The notes beneath the pieces are model-generated. The model had not been told where the DNA came from, did not search any database, and saw only the letters and a program-made list of their open reading frames with translations. Source: Sphingopyxis sp. MWB1 (GTDB lineage: Bacteria; Pseudomonadota; Alphaproteobacteria; Sphingomonadales; Sphingomonadaceae). Taken from it: a DNA stretch of 64,000 nucleotides. Of the stretch, positions 35,587 to 42,698 are shown one piece after another (position 1 is the first letter of the stretch; each line of letters begins with the position of its first letter). The position numbers and the translations under genes were made by a program. The stretch lies in NCBI RefSeq assembly GCF_000763945.1, contig NZ_JQFJ01000002.1:186001-250000 (forward strand), read 5' to 3'.

Positions 35587-36372
35587 ATGTTTCTCAAGGG
35601 AAAAACCGCGCTTGTTACCGGGTCGACGTCGGGCATCGGGCTGGGGCTGGCCAAGGCGTTTGCCGCCGAAGGCGCGCAGGTGATCATCAATGGTTTCGGC
35701 GAAGCGGACGCGATCGAGAAGGAGCGCCAGGCGCTGGAAGAATTGAGCGGAGCGAAGGCGATCTATGACAGCGCCGATCTGACCAAGGCCGAGGCGATTG
35801 CTGACATGTTTTTGCGCGCCGAGGCCGATTTTGGCGGGGTGGACATATTGGTCAATAATGCCGGCACGCAATTTGTGTCGCCGATCGAGGATTTTCCGCC
35901 CGAGAAATGGGACCTGATCCTGTCGCTCAATTTGACCTCGGCCTTTCATACCATTCGCCATGCGGTTCCGACGATGCGGAAAAAGGGCTGGGGGCGGATC
36001 ATCGGCACAGCATCGGCGCATTCGCTCGTCGCCTCGCCGTTCAAATCGGCCTATGTCGCGGCCAAGCACGGGCTTGCGGGGCTGACGAAAACGGTCGCGC
36101 TGGAAGTGGCCGATGCCGGGATCACCGTCAATTGCATCAGCCCCGGTTATGTCTGGACGCCGCTGGTGGAAAATCAGATTCCGGACACGATGAAGGCGCG
36201 CGGGATGACGCGCGAACAGGTGATCGACGATGTGCTGCTCGCCAGCCAGCCGACCAAGGAATTTGTCACCGTCGAACAGGTCGCAGCGCTGGCCACTTTT
36301 CTTTGTCGCGACGAGGCGGCGAATATCACCGGCGCCAATTTGAGCGTCGATGGCGGGTGGACCGCACATTAA
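35587..36372 (+). CDS. bdhA: 3-hydroxybutyrate dehydrogenase
   Basis: The 261-residue NAD-dependent short-chain dehydrogenase oxidises 3-hydroxybutyrate to acetoacetate. The cofactor motif TGSTSGIGLGLAKAFAAEG, the NNAG motif (LVNNAGTQFVSPIEDFP), Ser in GTASAHSLVASPFKSAY and the Tyr-Lys pair in YVAAKHGLAGLTK are present. HSLVASPFKSAYVAAKHG and the QPTKEFVT segment are specific to 3-hydroxybutyrate dehydrogenases, and GGWTAH ends the protein. It is co-transcribed with the patatin gene; AAAGGA lies 8 nt before the ATG. The pair probably feeds carbon from storage polymer or lipids into acetyl-CoA. Confidence 0.95.
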   Translation: MFLKGKTALVTGSTSGIGLGLAKAFAAEGAQVIINGFGEADAIEKERQALEELSGAKAIYDSADLTKAEAIADMFLRAEADFGGVDILVNNAGTQFVSPIEDFPPEKWDLILSLNLTSAFHTIRHAVPTMRKKGWGRIIGTASAHSLVASPFKSAYVAAKHGLAGLTKTVALEVADAGITVNCISPGYVWTPLVENQIPDTMKARGMTREQVIDDVLLASQPTKEFVTVEQVAALATFLCRDEAANITGANLSVDGGWTAH

Positions 36373-36472
36373 AAGCTGTTTTGCAGCGCCGCCATTTCCT
36401 TGGCGTTGCCCTTGAGCATTGCCCCACCCACCTTTATGGTTAATGGCGAATGAAGGGATTGGGGGCAATGCA

Positions 36473-37108
36473 ATGAAGTTCGGTAAGACATTGATATTGG
36501 CGGCAGGGCTGCTGCTGGCGGGGTGCGAGACCGTACCGTCCATACCCGCCTCTGCAGCGGACGAAGCGCCCCCGGGAAGCTGGCGCGCGACGGCGACCGA
36601 CGCTGACAAGGCGCGCATAAGGGGCTGGTATCGAAGCTGGCAGGCGGCGCTCGCCGATGCGCGGGCCAAAGGGCATGGCGCGGAGATTGCGGCGGAAGGG
36701 GTGTTGTTGCAGCCGTTAGCTGCGCTTCCCGGCCCCGAATTGCCCGCGGGCGATTATCTTTGCCGCACCATCAAGGTCGGAGCCAAGGGGCGCAGCGCGC
36801 TGGGCTATATCGCCTATGACTGGTTCCGTTGCCGCGTGACGGCAAAGCAGCTGGTTTCCAGCCTGACGAAATTGTCCGGGTCGCAGAGGCCGGTCGGGAC
36901 GGTGTTTCCGGACAATCTCAAGCGCCAGATTTTCCTCGGCACGCTGGAACTGGGCGACGAGACGATTCCGCTCAATTATGGCAGCGACCGGATGCGCGAT
37001 ATGGCCGGGCTGATCGAACGGGTAGGCGACAATCGCTGGCGGCTCGTGCTACCCGCACCGGCCTATGAGTCCCTGCTTGATGTAATCGAGCTGGTGCCAG
37101 CGGGTTGA
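36473..37108 (+). CDS. DUF4893-like lipoprotein
   Basis: The 211-residue product begins with a lipoprotein signal (MKFGKTLILAAGLLLAGC, lipobox LLAGC, Cys18). The mature part contains WRATATDADKARIRGWYRSW, DYLCRTIKVGAKG and FRCRVTAKQLVSSLTKLSGS, a pattern seen in the DUF4893 family of sphingomonad periplasmic proteins. Two cysteines (YLCRT, FRCRV) may form a disulfide. The ATG at 36473 is chosen for its signal sequence. It precedes the secreted M20 hydrolase by 16 nt, so they are probably one operon. The function is unknown. Confidence 0.75.
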   Translation: MKFGKTLILAAGLLLAGCETVPSIPASAADEAPPGSWRATATDADKARIRGWYRSWQAALADARAKGHGAEIAAEGVLLQPLAALPGPELPAGDYLCRTIKVGAKGRSALGYIAYDWFRCRVTAKQLVSSLTKLSGSQRPVGTVFPDNLKRQIFLGTLELGDETIPLNYGSDRMRDMAGLIERVGDNRWRLVLPAPAYESLLDVIELVPAG

Positions 37109-37124
37109 AGTGAAGGAAAAGATG

Positions 37125-38441
37125 ATGCGGTTTTTGTGGATTGGTGGAGCGGCGATTGCCCTGGCGCAGGCATCCGTCGCGGCGCAGGGCATTGACGAAC
37201 AGGTCAAAAGTCAGATGCCGTCATTGATGAAGATTTATGACGATCTTCACGCCAATCCCGAACTCAGCTTTATGGAAGTGCGGTCGGCAGGCATATTGGC
37301 CGCGGAGGCCCGCAAATTGGGCTTTAACGTCACCGAGAAAGTCGGCGGCACCGGGGTCGTCGCGGTGATGAAAAATGGCGCTGGCCCCGTGGTGATGGTG
37401 CGCGCCGATATGGACGGCCTGCCGGTGACCGAGCAGACCGGCCTGCCCATCGCGTCGAAAGTACGGGTTACGACCGATGAGGGGGTGGAAACCGGCGTGA
37501 TGCATGCTTGCGGGCATGACACGCATATGACCGCGTGGGTCGGCGTGGCGCGGCTGATGGCGGCGAACAAGGATAAATGGTCGGGGACGCTGGTGATGAT
37601 CGGCCAACCCGCCGAAGAGCGCGGTGCGGGCGCGCGGATGATGTTGGAAGACGGACTGTATGAGCGTTTTCCCAAGCCCGAATATGTGCTCGCCTTTCAC
37701 GATGCGGCGCAATTTCCGGCCGGGATGATTGGCTATACCCCGGGCTATGCGCTCGCCAATGTTGACAGCGTCGATATCAGCGTGAAGGGCGTGGGCGGGC
37801 ATGGCGCTTATCCGCAGACCGCGAAGGACCCGATCGTGCTGGCCAGCCGTATTGTTGGTTCGCTGCAGACGCTGGTGTCGCGCGAGATCAGCCCGCTCGA
37901 CAGCGCGGTGGTGACCGTGGGAAGTTTCCACGCGGGCGCGAAGCATAATATCATCTCGGACGAGGCGCGGCTCCAACTGACGGTGCGCAGTTATACCGAC
38001 GAGGTGCGCGACCATTTGCTCGACGGGATTGCCCGCATTGCGAAGGGTGAGGCAATTGCCGCGGGAATGCCCGAAGACAAGATGCCGGTCGTCACGATCG
38101 ACCGCAATCAATATACGCCCGCCACCTATAACAGCCCTGAATTTACAGAAGAGATGGCAGGCTATCTCAAAGGGCGTTTTGGCGATCAACGCGTGGTTAA
38201 GCTGCCGCCGGTGATGGGTGGCGAGGATTTCGGGCGCTTTGGCCGCGAAGACAAGGATATCAAAAGCTTGATCATCTGGGTCGGCGGCGTTCCGCACGAT
38301 GAAGTTGAAGCGGCGAAGAAGGAAGGCCGCCCTTTGCCCAGCCTCCATTCGCCTTTCTGGGCGCCCGATGCCAATGCGGTGGTTTCGACCGCCACCGAAG
38401 CACTGGCAGGGATGACGCTTAAGCTGATGGTGAAAAACTGA
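37125..38441 (+). CDS. Secreted M20D-family amidohydrolase/peptidase
   Basis: The 438-residue product has a signal peptide (MRFLWIGGAAIALAQASVAA) and a metal-dependent M20 catalytic domain: RADMDGLPVTEQTGL, HACGHDTHMTAW (Cys/His ligands), GQPAEERGAGARM, FHDAAQFPAG and MGGEDFGRF. A dimerisation lid domain lies at about 195-310 (VKGVGGHGAYPQTAKDPIVL). Members hydrolyse N-acyl amino acids or related amides, as in IAA-amino-acid and hippurate hydrolases. The second of two adjacent ATGs is favoured because AAGGA is 7 nt upstream; GTG 37110 is another option. It follows the DUF4893 lipoprotein closely. A weak GGCA-GGA-TGCC-TTTTTT terminator lies at 38480-38496. Confidence 0.92.
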   Translation: MRFLWIGGAAIALAQASVAAQGIDEQVKSQMPSLMKIYDDLHANPELSFMEVRSAGILAAEARKLGFNVTEKVGGTGVVAVMKNGAGPVVMVRADMDGLPVTEQTGLPIASKVRVTTDEGVETGVMHACGHDTHMTAWVGVARLMAANKDKWSGTLVMIGQPAEERGAGARMMLEDGLYERFPKPEYVLAFHDAAQFPAGMIGYTPGYALANVDSVDISVKGVGGHGAYPQTAKDPIVLASRIVGSLQTLVSREISPLDSAVVTVGSFHAGAKHNIISDEARLQLTVRSYTDEVRDHLLDGIARIAKGEAIAAGMPEDKMPVVTIDRNQYTPATYNSPEFTEEMAGYLKGRFGDQRVVKLPPVMGGEDFGRFGREDKDIKSLIIWVGGVPHDEVEAAKKEGRPLPSLHSPFWAPDANAVVSTATEALAGMTLKLMVKN

Positions 38442-38768
38442 TCGCCGCCGCATAGGGCACCGGAAACAGTTAGGCGGGGGGCAGGATGCCTTTTTTGCGC
38501 CGCCTCCTGCGACAGGGCGGAAGCGGAAAATTCGGTTTCGATGACTTCCTTTCAGTGTGATGATTTCCGCCTCTTGAAAGTCGGAGGGCGGCACCCTAAA
38601 TGCGCCAAGTGCGGGCCGGGCCCCTCTGGCGTGGGCGGGTTATTATCCGTCTGTGTGATGTCGGACCGCATCGGGTGACACCGATGCATGGCGGCCGACC
38701 TCTCCCCCCTGATGGGCCCCGGCATCGGCGTCACCTGTTTCTTGAGCATGCTCAAAACAGGAGGCCCT
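38442..38768. other. Intergenic region containing terminator and structured leader
   Basis: The 327 bp between the M20 gene and the YdcH-like gene hold a small terminator-like hairpin with a T6 run (38480-38496), a promoter stretch with no clear consensus, and from about 38650 a strongly structured leader, described separately. An in-frame ATG at 38688 could extend the YdcH-like protein by 27 residues, but a perfect ribosome-binding site supports the ATG at 38769. Confidence 0.55.
38660..38764 (+). promoter_or_regulatory. Putative cis-regulatory leader RNA with alternative helices
   Basis: GTCGG (38660-38664) pairs with CCGAC (38695-38699) around the hairpin GCATCGG-GTGACA-CCGATGC (38668-38687). 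Alternatively GGTGACACCGATGC (38674-38687) pairs with GCATCGGCGTCACC (38722-38735), 13 of 14 positions. The two structures exclude each other. The last element, CCTGTTTCTTGAG with CTCAAAACAGG (38734-38761), contains the palindrome TTGAGCATGCTCAA and covers the first bases of the AGGAGG at 38759-38764. This is riboswitch- or attenuator-like logic; no known class was matched by eye. Confidence 0.45.
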
Positions 38769-38948
38769 ATGTCCTTGAATAGCAAAATTTATCGTTTGAC
38801 CGAATGGCATCGCCGTATCGATGAAGCCCTGCGGCGCGAAATGCGGCGGCGCGGCGCCGATCCGCTGCGCCTGCTGCGGCTGCGCCATTTGAAGCAGCGG
38901 GTGAAAGAACGGCTTCACCGCTCGATGCGTTCGCCCGCCTTTGGGTGA
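38769..38948 (+). CDS. YdcH/DUF465-like small protein
   Basis: This is a 59-residue highly basic, helical protein: IYRLTEWHRRIDEALRREMR followed by RLRHLKQRVKERLHRSMRS. The shape (two helices, the second with LKxxKLxxKD-type spacing) matches DUF465/YdcH proteins, small cytosolic proteins of unknown role, but it is unusually Arg-rich. AGGAGG stands 4 nt before the ATG. Upstream lies a leader with alternative base-pairing that can hide this site. The next gene on the same strand, terC, begins 107 nt later. Confidence 0.65.
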   Translation: MSLNSKIYRLTEWHRRIDEALRREMRRRGADPLRLLRLRHLKQRVKERLHRSMRSPAFG

Positions 38949-39055
38949 GCGCAGGGCCGCTGGCGACGTTTTGCGGCCGGTTTCACCCCCAACATTCAAC
39001 TCACTACGTCCCTGCCGCCTGAGGCGGGGCGTGTCTTGTAACGGGATCTGATCCT

Positions 39056-40045
39056 ATGGAATTTCTGTTTACCGACTGGCTCGGGACCCCTGCCTGGTTC
39101 TGGCTGGTCTTCCTGATATTGGTTGCCGGGCTGACCGCCTTTGACCTTGGTTTCCTGAACAAGGAAAACAAGGAGATGGGGATAGGCGAGAGTTTGAAGC
39201 TTTCCGCCCTTTATATCGGCATTGCGCTCGCCTTTGGCGCGTGGATCTGGGCCGAGAAGGGCGGGGAGGCCGGGCTTCAATATTATACCGGCTTCTTCAT
39301 CGAAAAAGCGCTGTCGATCGACAATATCTTCGTCATTTCGCTTATTTTCGCGACTTTTGCCATTCCGCCGCGCTTTCAATATCGCGCCCTGCTGTGGGGC
39401 ATTATCGCGGTGATCGTGCTGCGCGGGCTGATGATCGCAGGCGGCGTGGCGCTGGTCAGCGAATATGGCTGGGTGCTCTATATTTTCGCGGCCTTCCTGA
39501 TCTTTACCGGGATCAAGATGCTGTTCGCCGATGAAAAGCCGATGGATGTCGCGGGCAATCCGGTGGTCAAATGGCTGTCACGCCATATTCCGATCACGTC
39601 GGAGCTTCATGGCGAGAAATTCTTTGTCCGCGTGGCCGATGCGCGGACGGGGAAGATCGCACTGGCGGCGACCCCGCTGTTCCTCGCGCTGGTCGTGATC
39701 AATCTCGCCGACCTGGTGTTCGCGGTCGATAGCGTGCCCGCCATTTTGGCGATCACTACCGACAGCTTCATCGTCTATACGTCGAATATAATGGCGATAT
39801 TGGGCCTGCGCGCGCTTTATTTCGCGCTGGCGGCGATGGTGCATCGCTTCCATTATCTCAAATATGCGCTGGCGCTGGTGCTGGTGTTTATCGGATCCAA
39901 GATTTTCATCGCCGATTTTGTGCTGGGCGGCGGCAAATTCCCGCCGTGGATCAGCCTGGGCGTGACCTTTGGCCTGATCGCGGGCGGTATTATCTGGTCG
40001 CTGGCGAGCACGAGCAAGGAAGAGGGCGCACGCAGCGACGCCTGA
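39056..40045 (+). CDS. TerC family integral membrane protein
   Basis: This 329-residue inner-membrane protein has about nine hydrophobic segments. It carries the TerC features: FDLGFLNKENKEMG near the N terminus, the acidic metal-site helices TGFFIEKALSIDNIFVISLI and INLADLVFAVDSVPAILAIT, and a large loop with HGEKFFVRVADARTGK. TerC proteins are linked to manganese efflux and metallation of exported enzymes, as well as tellurite resistance. The ATG at 39056 has only a modest GGGA about 10 nt upstream. I looked for a yybP-ykoY manganese riboswitch before it and did not see the conserved elements. A bidirectional terminator follows at 40056. Confidence 0.93.
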   Translation: MEFLFTDWLGTPAWFWLVFLILVAGLTAFDLGFLNKENKEMGIGESLKLSALYIGIALAFGAWIWAEKGGEAGLQYYTGFFIEKALSIDNIFVISLIFATFAIPPRFQYRALLWGIIAVIVLRGLMIAGGVALVSEYGWVLYIFAAFLIFTGIKMLFADEKPMDVAGNPVVKWLSRHIPITSELHGEKFFVRVADARTGKIALAATPLFLALVVINLADLVFAVDSVPAILAITTDSFIVYTSNIMAILGLRALYFALAAMVHRFHYLKYALALVLVFIGSKIFIADFVLGGGKFPPWISLGVTFGLIAGGIIWSLASTSKEEGARSDA

Positions 40046-40055
40046 TTCGACAAAC

Positions 40056-40095
40056 AAAGGGCCTCGCCCCCGCGTATCGCGGGGCGGGGCCCTTT
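40056..40095. terminator. Bidirectional hairpin between terC and the WYL-like gene
   Basis: AAAGGGCC...GGCCCTTT (40056-40063, 40088-40095) closes a nearly perfect GC stem (CGCCCC with GGGGCG inside). The genes converge here, so the hairpin can end both transcripts. Confidence 0.7.
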
Positions 40096-40099
40096 CCGC

Positions 40100-40399
40100 T
40101 TATACGGCGAGGAGGAGAATATCCTTGTCGCTGGGCGCGCCCGGCTGGAAATCAGGAAGAGGGTCAAAGCCTTCTTCCTTCACCATGGTTTCGCCGAGTC
40201 CGTCGAGTTTGAAATGGCCGAGGCGCCGTTCCTCTTCGGATCGGAAATTCTTGCCGAGATTGAGCGCGCTGACGAACAGCGCACCATGCCGTTCGAACAT
40301 CTGGTGCGGGGCCAGCGCCATTTCCTGCCCATTATAATGGGTGGAGACGATCCGCCTCCGGGCAATGGCTTCCATTAATTTCAGTCGCGTGTCGTTCAT
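40100..40399 (-). CDS. Small stand-alone WYL-like domain protein
   Basis: The 99-residue product contains VSTHYNGQEMALAPHQMFER, ALFVSALNLGKNFRSEEERR and LGHFKLDGLGETMV, a beta-rich pattern resembling the ligand-sensing WYL domain (x-Y-x-G...x-P...R-x-F-x-L-D-x-L). Normally WYL domains follow an HTH; here the helix-turn-helix is missing and the protein is only the sensor-like fold. It is divergent from the sulfatase gene, with 162 bp between. The role is unknown; it may bind nucleotides or be a relic of a larger regulator. Confidence 0.55.
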   Translation of the reverse strand: MNDTRLKLMEAIARRRIVSTHYNGQEMALAPHQMFERHGALFVSALNLGKNFRSEEERRLGHFKLDGLGETMVKEEGFDPLPDFQPGAPSDKDILLLAV

Positions 40400-40561
40400 C
40401 GATCCGGGAGGCTTTAGGTGAATTTGGTTTTGTTGTGCGGTGCATCATAAACATGAGAGGGAGGGCATGGCAAGGGCGGCCTTTTGGTCGCTCCATGGAT
40501 AAGAAGCCCGCAATTTTCGCATTTAATGGCCAATTAACTGTCGTCCTTTTATGACAAAGAC

Positions 40562-42547
40562 ATGACAAAGGGTGAGGGACGGGACCTGGCGACGCTGGCA
40601 TTTGCCGCGATCGCGACGCTGATGCTCGAGCTGGCGCTCGTGGAGCGCAAATTCGCCATCTTTGGCGGAGGATATGGGCAATCGCATATATTGGACACGC
40701 CCATGGAAATCGGCTTGTTCCTTCTGGGAGCCCTGTTGGCCCACGGGCTGTTGTTCGGCCTTTTCTATATGCTGCTGCGCTGGCTGCATGGGCGCGAGCA
40801 TGACCGGATGGTTTTCCGTTTCAATATGCTCTTTTTTGGCGTGGCGGCCTTTGCGGCGGCGCTGATCGCGAAATTCCAGCTTTTATCCTATTTCAGCGAT
40901 GCGGTGAGTTTCCAGCTTATCCGCAATCTGGGCGGCGGCAGCCTGCTCGATGCGTTCCTGTTCGCGCTCAGCGAAAGCGCGTTGATGCTGATCGGCATAG
41001 CGGGAGCGCTGATCCTCTATGCGATAATCTTGCGCTGGTTGCGGCGCCGCAAGGGACATGCGGTGAAGCCGCGCGGAGCGTGGCGGGGATGGTGGATTGC
41101 GATATCGGCTGTGCTGCTGGTGCCGGTGGCGGTGGTCGCAAAAGGCATGCCCGATGTTCGCTATGGGCTCGACCGTATGGTGGGATTTGGGCTGGCGAAC
41201 AAGGTGCTGGCCGACGTCACCGATTTCGACCGCGACGGTTATGGCTGGTTTTCGCCGCAGGTGGACCGGCATCCGTTTGACGCGTCGCGCCACCCGCTGG
41301 CGCTCGATATACCCGATAATGGCGTCGATGAAGACGGATTTGGTGGCGATTTGCGCTTTACTGGCGCGGATCCGAAGATTTCCGCACCGCAATTGCCGCC
41401 GCGGCCCAAACATCTGGTCGTGATCGTCATGGAAAGCACACGCGCCGACCTGCTCACCAAGCGGGTGAATGGAAAGGCGGTGGCGCCCAACGTCGCGGCT
41501 TTGGCGCGCGCGGGCAGCGCGTTTCCCTATGCCTATAGCCATGTCGGTTTTACCACTGCGTCGCTGAAAAGCCTGTTTTCGGGGGCGCTCGATCCGCGCG
41601 TGGGCGATGGGTCCCTGTTCAGCGACCTGAAGGCCAATGGCTATCGCATCGGGGTTTTTTCAGGCCAGCCCGAAAGCTTTGGTGATATTTCGGCGGTTGT
41701 CGGAATGCAAAAGGCTGCGGACGTCTATGTCGATGCCGAAACGCTGGAGCATGAGCGGGCATTCAGCTTTGCCGCCAAGGGATCGTTGCTGGTCGATGAG
41801 CGCAAGATACTGCGCGAGTTCGAGAAGCGCATGGGCGATGCGGCGCAATGGAAAAAGCCGCATTTCGTCTATTTCAACTTCCAGTCGGCGCATTTCCCCT
41901 ATCATCATCGCGATGTTCCCGACCTGTTAGGCGTCAAGCCGTTGCCGCGCGGCCAGATCAAGGCCGCCAATGCGCGGCGGGTGCAGGACACTTATTGGAA
42001 TGCGGTCGCCTATGCCGATGCACAGGTGGGAGCGGTGATCGCGCGGCTGAAGGCGCTGGGTGTCTGGGACGATACGGTGCTGATGGTCACGGGCGATCAT
42101 GGCGAGGCTTTGTTCGAAAACGGCTTTCTGGGGCATGGCCATGTGATCGAACCGACCCAGACGCATATCCCCTTTGTGATCAATGTTCCGGGACTGGCGA
42201 GCGATGCGCCGCTGGGCTTGAAAGATATGCGTGCGGTGCTGCTTCAAGCCTTGGGCGGCGCGCCCGCGCCCGAGCGGAAGGCGCCGGTGTTTCAGCATAT
42301 CGGGTCGGTCGATACGCCCGCCGCCATCGGCATGGTCGAGCCGGGCGGGAAGTTCACCACCATGATTTTTGCGACCGAAGAGGTCTGGTTTTCCGACCGC
42401 GACCGCCGGGCGCGCTATGATGATTTGAAGGGCGCGGACAAGGCGCGGGCCGACCGGCTGATCAGCGAATGGGGGCGGCAGCGCTGGATGCGGCATCTGG
42501 CGGATGAGAAAGCGGCGGCGCCGACATCCACGCCAGCCTCCCGATAA
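40562..42547 (+). CDS. Membrane sulfatase-superfamily enzyme (LtaS/phosphotransferase-like)
   Basis: The 661-residue protein has about five N-terminal membrane segments (residues 8-200), then an EF-hand-like loop DFDRDGYGW with further Asp/Gly-rich DNGVDEDGFGGD (about 219-262), then a periplasmic alkaline-phosphatase-fold sulfatase domain (about 280-600). Metal ligands are evident: VIVMESTRAD, FNFQSAHFPYHH and VTGDHGEALFENGFLGHGH. The usual C/S-x-P-x-R formylglycine motif is absent; instead THR-containing HVGFTTASLKSLFSG is present, as in phosphoglycerol and phosphoethanolamine transferases. It probably moves a phospho-group onto an envelope glycan or lipid. The acceptor is unknown. The EF-hand-like insertion suggests calcium dependence. 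Confidence 0.82.
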   Translation: MTKGEGRDLATLAFAAIATLMLELALVERKFAIFGGGYGQSHILDTPMEIGLFLLGALLAHGLLFGLFYMLLRWLHGREHDRMVFRFNMLFFGVAAFAAALIAKFQLLSYFSDAVSFQLIRNLGGGSLLDAFLFALSESALMLIGIAGALILYAIILRWLRRRKGHAVKPRGAWRGWWIAISAVLLVPVAVVAKGMPDVRYGLDRMVGFGLANKVLADVTDFDRDGYGWFSPQVDRHPFDASRHPLALDIPDNGVDEDGFGGDLRFTGADPKISAPQLPPRPKHLVVIVMESTRADLLTKRVNGKAVAPNVAALARAGSAFPYAYSHVGFTTASLKSLFSGALDPRVGDGSLFSDLKANGYRIGVFSGQPESFGDISAVVGMQKAADVYVDAETLEHERAFSFAAKGSLLVDERKILREFEKRMGDAAQWKKPHFVYFNFQSAHFPYHHRDVPDLLGVKPLPRGQIKAANARRVQDTYWNAVAYADAQVGAVIARLKALGVWDDTVLMVTGDHGEALFENGFLGHGHVIEPTQTHIPFVINVPGLASDAPLGLKDMRAVLLQALGGAPAPERKAPVFQHIGSVDTPAAIGMVEPGGKFTTMIFATEEVWFSDRDRRARYDDLKGADKARADRLISEWGRQRWMRHLADEKAAAPTSTPASR

Positions 42548-42552
42548 AAAAT

Positions 42553-42585
42553 GCCCGCCGAAGGTCATCAGGACCTTCGACGGGC
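42553..42585. terminator. Terminator between the sulfatase gene and aceA
   Basis: GCCCG plus CGAAGGTC pair with GACCTTCG plus CGGGC around ATCAG. On the minus strand the hairpin is followed by ATTTTTTAT, making it a good intrinsic terminator for aceA; it also lies just after the plus-strand sulfatase stop. Confidence 0.8.
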
Positions 42586-42698
42586 AGGCTTTCCTCCCCA
42601 GGAAAGTTCGGGAGGCGCGGGGTTGCAACGAACACCCCGCGCCACAAGCTCGGGTTCCTTAAAGGCCGGAGAGGGGGTGAGCCTCTCCGGCTGCGGTG

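Noticed and set aside
38949..39055. A yybP-ykoY manganese riboswitch before terC
   Set aside because: Checked by eye for the conserved GGGGAGUAG and GCxAGACCUUU segments; neither was seen in this interval or in the structured leader upstream.
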